64,000 nt of DNA from Flavobacterium sandaracinum (GTDB lineage: Bacteria > Bacteroidota > Bacteroidia > Flavobacteriales > Flavobacteriaceae): positions 1-64,000 of the forward strand of contig NZ_SMFN01000018.1 of NCBI RefSeq assembly GCF_004349135.1, in the 5' to 3' direction. The notes under the pieces are model-generated. The model made no database searches and was not told the DNA's origin. It saw only the letters and a list, made by a program, of their open reading frames with translations. This document shows positions 60,431 through 64,000 of this stretch, piece by piece; position 1 is the first letter of the stretch; every line of letters starts with the position of its first letter. A program made the position numbers and the translations under genes.

Positions 60431-62098
60431 CTAATTATTTTTTAAATCAAGTTGAATTGCCCCATTTTGCATAGTTATTCTTCTACTGCATTTGGTTTTC
60501 CAATACGGATTTTTTGAAGAAACGATGATCGTCCATTTGTGTTTTTCAGAAGTGATGAAATCAATAATTTGATTCGCTACTTTATCATCCATCTTATCGG
60601 TTGGATCCTCGTAAAACAGTACTTTGGGATTGTGAAGTATACTGCGTGCTAACAATACTTTTTGAGCATTAGAAGAGGATAATTGTTTTCCTTCCGGGAA
60701 AATATGAGTCTCAAGACCTTTTGGCAATGATTTAATAAAGGACGAAAGTTGAACTCCGTCAAGAACTGCTTTTAGATTTTCAGTATTTACAGCACTGTCA
60801 TTAAAAGTTATGTTATCTAATAATGTTCCTTCAAATGGTGTTTCGCCGTAAATAATACTTCCAATTTGTGATCGGTATTGTTTAAGATTTATTTTTTTAA
60901 AAGTATCGTCATTAATAAAAAAAGAACCAGATGTGGGTTGTAATAAACCGGATAATATTCGAATAAGTGTTGTTTTTCCAGAGCCGTTTTCTCCCTCAAT
61001 TGCGATTCTTTCTCCTTGCTGGATCTTTAATGTTAAGTTATTCAATATATATCCCGGAGAGTCAGGAAATTTGAAGATGAGGTTTTCTGTTTCTAATGAA
61101 ATATTGGCATAACACGTATCCCCTTTAAATGCTGCTTCCTCTTCTAATTCTAGGTCTGTTACTTGGCCTATTTTTTCAATCGAAGTAAGTACGTCGTAGA
61201 ATGTTTCCAATCCAACTATTATTTTTTCGACCGAATTGATAACCATTAAAATAATGATTTCTGCAGCCACAAATTGTCCAATATTCATTTGCTGTGACAA
61301 TACTAAGAAACCACCCATCGCTAATAAACTCGCAGTAATAATCATTTTAAAAACAATCAATTGTGTGAATTGTCTTTTGATTACATCAAAATGTTTTTCT
61401 CTATTAGTTAAATAATCTGCCACTAGATTGTTGTTTTTTTGCAAACCAAAATTATAGTTGAGGTCATTTTTAAAACTAAAATTGTTTCGCGCCATTTCTT
61501 GCAACCATCCAGCCACTTTGTATTTAAATTTAGATTCTTTTAAGCTAGTTTCAAGCCCAGATTTAAAAGAGAATTTGAATATAAAATACAAAAGGAAAAA
61601 TAATAAAATGCCAAACATTATAAAGTAAGGGTGGTACAAAGACAATAGAATCAAACCGAAAACTATTTGTAATAATGCTGCCGAGAAATCAATTAATAAT
61701 TTTGAAGTTCCTTTTTGAATGGTCATCGTATCAAAAAAACGATTAGCTAATTCTGGAGGGTAGCTATTATATAACTCCTCCATTTTTATTTTTGGCAAAC
61801 GAGCTGCAAATTCAAATGAAGAGCGAACAAATATTTTTTGTTGCAAGTTTTCTGTAATTCGCAATTGCATGAGAGATAGAACACCAGTTAATGCAACGCC
61901 AAAGACTACCAAAACAATTAAAACGATCCAGGAAGCGCTAACTCTTCCTGATTGGATCAAGTTTGTTATTGCTTGAATTCCTAGTGGCAACGATAGGCTG
62001 ATTAATCCTGCAAAAATGGCATAGAAAAATATTTGATAAACATCTTTTCTGTCTAAAGCGAGTAAGTTGTAAAATCTCTGTAATGGCGTGTTTTTCAT
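60431..62098 (-). CDS. ABC transporter, fused membrane and ATPase domains, degenerate ATPase motifs
   Basis: A 555-residue inner-membrane half-transporter, without a peptidase domain. Five to six hydrophobic helices cover about 21-300; the ATPase domain starts near 335. Walker A is intact (GENGSGKTT, 369-377), but the Q-loop Gln is absent (IYGETPFEGT, 417-425), the signature is LSSSNAQK (473-480) instead of LSGGQ, Walker B ends in YEDPT (496-500), so the Asp-Glu pair is reversed, and the switch His is replaced in VSSKNPYW (526-533). ATP hydrolysis may be weak or need a partner. It is the first structural gene of the operon, 6 nt after the regulator. Confidence 0.9.
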   Translation of the reverse strand: MKNTPLQRFYNLLALDRKDVYQIFFYAIFAGLISLSLPLGIQAITNLIQSGRVSASWIVLIVLVVFGVALTGVLSLMQLRITENLQQKIFVRSSFEFAARLPKIKMEELYNSYPPELANRFFDTMTIQKGTSKLLIDFSAALLQIVFGLILLSLYHPYFIMFGILLFFLLYFIFKFSFKSGLETSLKESKFKYKVAGWLQEMARNNFSFKNDLNYNFGLQKNNNLVADYLTNREKHFDVIKRQFTQLIVFKMIITASLLAMGGFLVLSQQMNIGQFVAAEIIILMVINSVEKIIVGLETFYDVLTSIEKIGQVTDLELEEEAAFKGDTCYANISLETENLIFKFPDSPGYILNNLTLKIQQGERIAIEGENGSGKTTLIRILSGLLQPTSGSFFINDDTFKKINLKQYRSQIGSIIYGETPFEGTLLDNITFNDSAVNTENLKAVLDGVQLSSFIKSLPKGLETHIFPEGKQLSSSNAQKVLLARSILHNPKVLFYEDPTDKMDDKVANQIIDFITSEKHKWTIIVSSKNPYWKTKCSRRITMQNGAIQLDLKNN

Positions 62099-62104
62099 TG
62101 TATA

Positions 62105-62776
62105 TTATTTTGTAATTCTTTGAACTAAATCAATGTAGAAATCAGTGGGTGAAATAGTTTCATTACAATTGGTTATTGTTTTTAAATGATTCTTTAAAAA
62201 ATGCTGATGCAATGCTCCTTCCACGATGGACGAAGCTAAACTTTTGGCAAATTTATAATCAGGATTTACTGCTACTATCATATCAGTAATTCTATTTATT
62301 ACACTTTTATAAACAAGGAAAACACCTTCTTTATTTTCTTCATCAACTTCCTTAGTTAAAATTGTTTTGGTAAACTCTGAAATTATAATTCTATTTAAAA
62401 TACCTTCATTTATGTGAGCTGTAGAGGAATCATCTTCTATTTTCTCTGTTACAATGGTAATTGCTTTTTTTAATTTTTCTAATGGAATGGATAGATTATT
62501 TGTGGCAAAAACTAGCCTGTATTCTATCCAACCCCAATACCAAGAGGATAAATATAGCATTAATTTATGTTTACTTTCAAAATACCTATAAATTGAACTT
62601 TCGTTGGAACCGATGCATTCACCTAATTTTTTGAAAGTAAAACTTTCAAAACCGATTTGGTCAATCATTAAAATGCTATGTTCAATTATTTTCTTACCTA
62701 AAGGTGAGGTTTCAGGATTCTTCACATATAGTTTGTCGTTGACAGTAATTATAATATTTGATAAAATAGAGTTCAT
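62105..62776 (-). CDS. TetR/AcrR family regulator
   Basis: A 223-residue regulator from the ATG at 62776; the open frame begins at a TTG at 62836 but the added 20 residues are unlike the family. The N-terminal helix-turn-helix reads IIEHSILMIDQIGFESFTFKKLGECIGSNESSIYRYFESKHKLMLYL (about 31-77), the TetR pattern of Y-R/H-Y-F after the recognition helix. The C-terminal ligand domain is diverged. It is the first gene of the export operon, separated by six nt from the ABC protein, and probably represses it in response to an unknown ligand. Confidence 0.82.
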   Translation of the reverse strand: MNSILSNIIITVNDKLYVKNPETSPLGKKIIEHSILMIDQIGFESFTFKKLGECIGSNESSIYRYFESKHKLMLYLSSWYWGWIEYRLVFATNNLSIPLEKLKKAITIVTEKIEDDSSTAHINEGILNRIIISEFTKTILTKEVDEENKEGVFLVYKSVINRITDMIVAVNPDYKFAKSLASSIVEGALHQHFLKNHLKTITNCNETISPTDFYIDLVQRITK

Positions 62777-62875
62777 TTTAATGATTTTAGTAAGATTATT
62801 TAAGATCGAAACCCTATTAATGTGCTGTAAAGTCAACTACAATTAAAATTAAAATATTCTTTTGGTGTTTATTAA

Positions 62876-63508
62876 TTATAAATTAATTTTTAAGCCAAAA
62901 TTTAAATTTTTCATATCTTGAAGTTCTGGTTTTATTTTGTTATCCTTTAAATCTAGATACTTTAAGTGGTCTAATGGTTTTAGTACAGGTATCGTTTTAA
63001 AGTCATTATTGTTCAAGTATAAATATTCTAGGTTTTTAAAAGCTAAAATTTCACTTGGAAGTGATTTTAAGTGGTCGTTTTCTAAGTGCAACGATTTTAA
63101 ATTGGGTAATTTAGCTAAGATATTTAGTGTCTTAGGTAGGTTCATGTTTTTTTCATCATTTAAAAAGATTTCCTCTAAAGTAGTCAAATTTGAAAACTCA
63201 CTTGGTAATTTGCTGAAATCATTTCCGCTCAAATCAATTATTTTTAATGATTTTAGTCTTGTAATTCCGGTTGGGATCTCTTTTAAATGATCGTTTTTAA
63301 GATTAAGATATTCGAGGTTAATAAACTTTGACCAATCAATATCATTTAGTTTTAGGGTCTGATTGCTTAAGTTGAGTTTAAAAATCATTTCAGGATTTTT
63401 TAAGGCCTCTTCAAGATTATTATATTCTTTATTGCGATCAAACTTAATCTGACCAGACAAGACATTTGTAACGACAAGTAAAAACGCCAAAATTAAGTTC
63501 TTTTTCAT
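62876..63508 (-). CDS. Leucine-rich repeat exported protein
   Basis: A 210-residue protein with a signal peptide (MKKNLILAFLLVVTNVLSGQ). The mature part is made of about seven bacterial-type LRR units of 22-24 residues with L-x-x-L-x-L-x-x-N cores, for example LEYLNLKNDHLKEIP (64-78), LKIIDLSGNDFSKLP and LEYLYLNNNDFKTIP. The repeats should form a curved solenoid for protein binding, on the cell surface or in the periplasm. No sorting signal is visible, so the final location is open. Its promoter region has a duplicated -7 box. Confidence 0.8.
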   Translation of the reverse strand: MKKNLILAFLLVVTNVLSGQIKFDRNKEYNNLEEALKNPEMIFKLNLSNQTLKLNDIDWSKFINLEYLNLKNDHLKEIPTGITRLKSLKIIDLSGNDFSKLPSEFSNLTTLEEIFLNDEKNMNLPKTLNILAKLPNLKSLHLENDHLKSLPSEILAFKNLEYLYLNNNDFKTIPVLKPLDHLKYLDLKDNKIKPELQDMKNLNFGLKINL

Positions 63509-63532
63509 TTTCTGTATTTTTTATATTTCTGT

Positions 63533-63559
63533 CAAAATTAATAGCAAAATTAATAGCAA
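63533..63559 (-). promoter_or_regulatory. Promoter with a duplicated -7 box before the LRR gene
   Basis: On the minus strand GCTATTAATTTTG occurs twice in direct repeat (TAATTTTG at 63533-63540 and 63545-63552). A TTG at 63557-63559 lies 16 nt before the proximal box. Either box could be used. Confidence 0.45.
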
Positions 63560-63597
63560 TACTATTGATAATGAAATTTTAACTTTTATTTATAGAA

Positions 63598-63622
63598 AAA
63601 GCCACTCAACTTGGAATGGCTT
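63598..63622 (-). terminator. gpmI terminator
   Basis: AAGCCA (63599-63604) pairs with TGGCTT (63617-63622); on the minus strand a T run follows. Confidence 0.55.
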
Positions 63623-63646
63623 ATAATTTTCTAATATCTATTTTGT

Positions 63647-64000
63647 TTAAAGTAGCGAATGACAGGTCATAACTTCCGGTTTTTCTACTCCCATTAACTC
63701 TAAGATGGTTGGAGCAATATCACCCAGAACGCCATCATGAATGGTTCTGATTTCTTTGTCTACCATAATGATTGGAACTGGATTTGTTGTATGTGCTGTA
63801 TTTGGACTTCCATCAGGATTTATCATTGTTTCACAATTTCCATGATCAGCAATAACGATAGTTGTATAATTGTTTGCAAGCGCAGCTGTAATCACTTTTT
63901 CGACGCATTTATCAACCGCTTCACAGGCTTGTATTGCAGCACTCATAATTCCGGTATGTCCTACCATATCACCATTTGCAAAATTAAGACAAACAAAATC
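63647..64000 (-). CDS. gpmI: 2,3-bisphosphoglycerate-independent phosphoglycerate mutase, 3' part
   Basis: The frame runs off the window edge; about 118 C-terminal residues are visible, including the part upstream of the first internal Met (DFVCLNFANGDMVGHTG). It interconverts 2- and 3-phosphoglycerate in glycolysis using two Mn ions. Metal ligands of the alkaline-phosphatase-like fold are visible: Asp and His in ADHGNCETM and His in AHTTNPVPII, with HTG in GDMVGHTG. Full length would be about 505-510 residues. It reads on the minus strand, upstream of the LRR gene. Confidence 0.95.
   Translation of the reverse strand, partial: DFVCLNFANGDMVGHTGIMSAAIQACEAVDKCVEKVITAALANNYTTIVIADHGNCETMINPDGSPNTAHTTNPVPIIMVDKEIRTIHDGVLGDIAPTILELMGVEKPEVMTCHSLL

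Overview
The window reads as a chromosome segment of a Flavobacterium-type bacterium (Bacteroidota, Flavobacteriaceae). The base composition is AT-rich. Promoters are of the Bacteroidota kind (TTG, 17-23 nt, TAnnTTTG). The gene content is typical of the group: a type IX secretion (T9SS) plug protein, a T9SS type B-sorted surface protein, an S46 dipeptidyl peptidase, a folK-deoxynucleoside kinase fusion, a DUF5103-type gene and DUF6370/DUF983 genes. No rRNA, CRISPR array or complete prophage is visible.

Layout. 1-1400: 3' end of an IS1182-like transposase, then a lone membrane protein gene set between repeats, cassette-like. 1467-6918: tig, clpP, clpX (folding and proteolysis) and serB. 6919-13147: small envelope proteins, a GH3-family protein, a DUF2797 protein and an AsmA-like protein. 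13341-24771: sppA, the folK fusion, a 1505-residue T9SS cargo protein, an rRNA/tRNA methyltransferase, a DUF1573 protein and mutS. 24919-25091: tRNA-Gly(GCC) and tRNA-Leu(UAA) under one strong promoter. 25209-30022: a DUF1508 protein, a repetitive lipoprotein, a DPP11-like peptidase, a GNAT acetyltransferase and waaA. 30246-34047: an aminotransferase-galE operon for sugar-nucleotide or surface polysaccharide work, a probable ParE/RelE toxin-antitoxin pair and fabD. 34250-41699: a bestrophin-like channel, a UspA-like protein, a two-component system, a large conserved membrane protein, DUF6370, DUF983 and an AraC regulator. 41805-50432: purT, a VOC protein, a two-gene DUF1828/DUF6978-like module, an aspartate aminotransferase, a fatty acid desaturase, rsmG, a small lipoprotein and pruA. 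50727-57649: apaG, a T9SS plug protein, an M16 peptidase, a methyltransferase, a frameshifted GxxExxY gene and map. 57694-62776: a TetR - ABC - HlyD - TolC export operon. 62876-64000: a leucine-rich repeat protein and the 3' part of gpmI.

Most genes are ordinary core genes. The points most worth a second look are: (1) two families of structured intergenic elements whose copies keep length and pairing while the paired bases change (three copies of about 100-111 nt; two copies of about 142 nt); (2) the translationally coupled DUF1828/DUF6978-like pair; (3) an export ABC protein whose ATPase motifs other than Walker A are all degenerate; (4) several small accessory genes flanked by short repeats, one of them with a one-base frameshift in a homopolymer.

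All family calls come from reading the sequence and from memory of the families. No database search was run.
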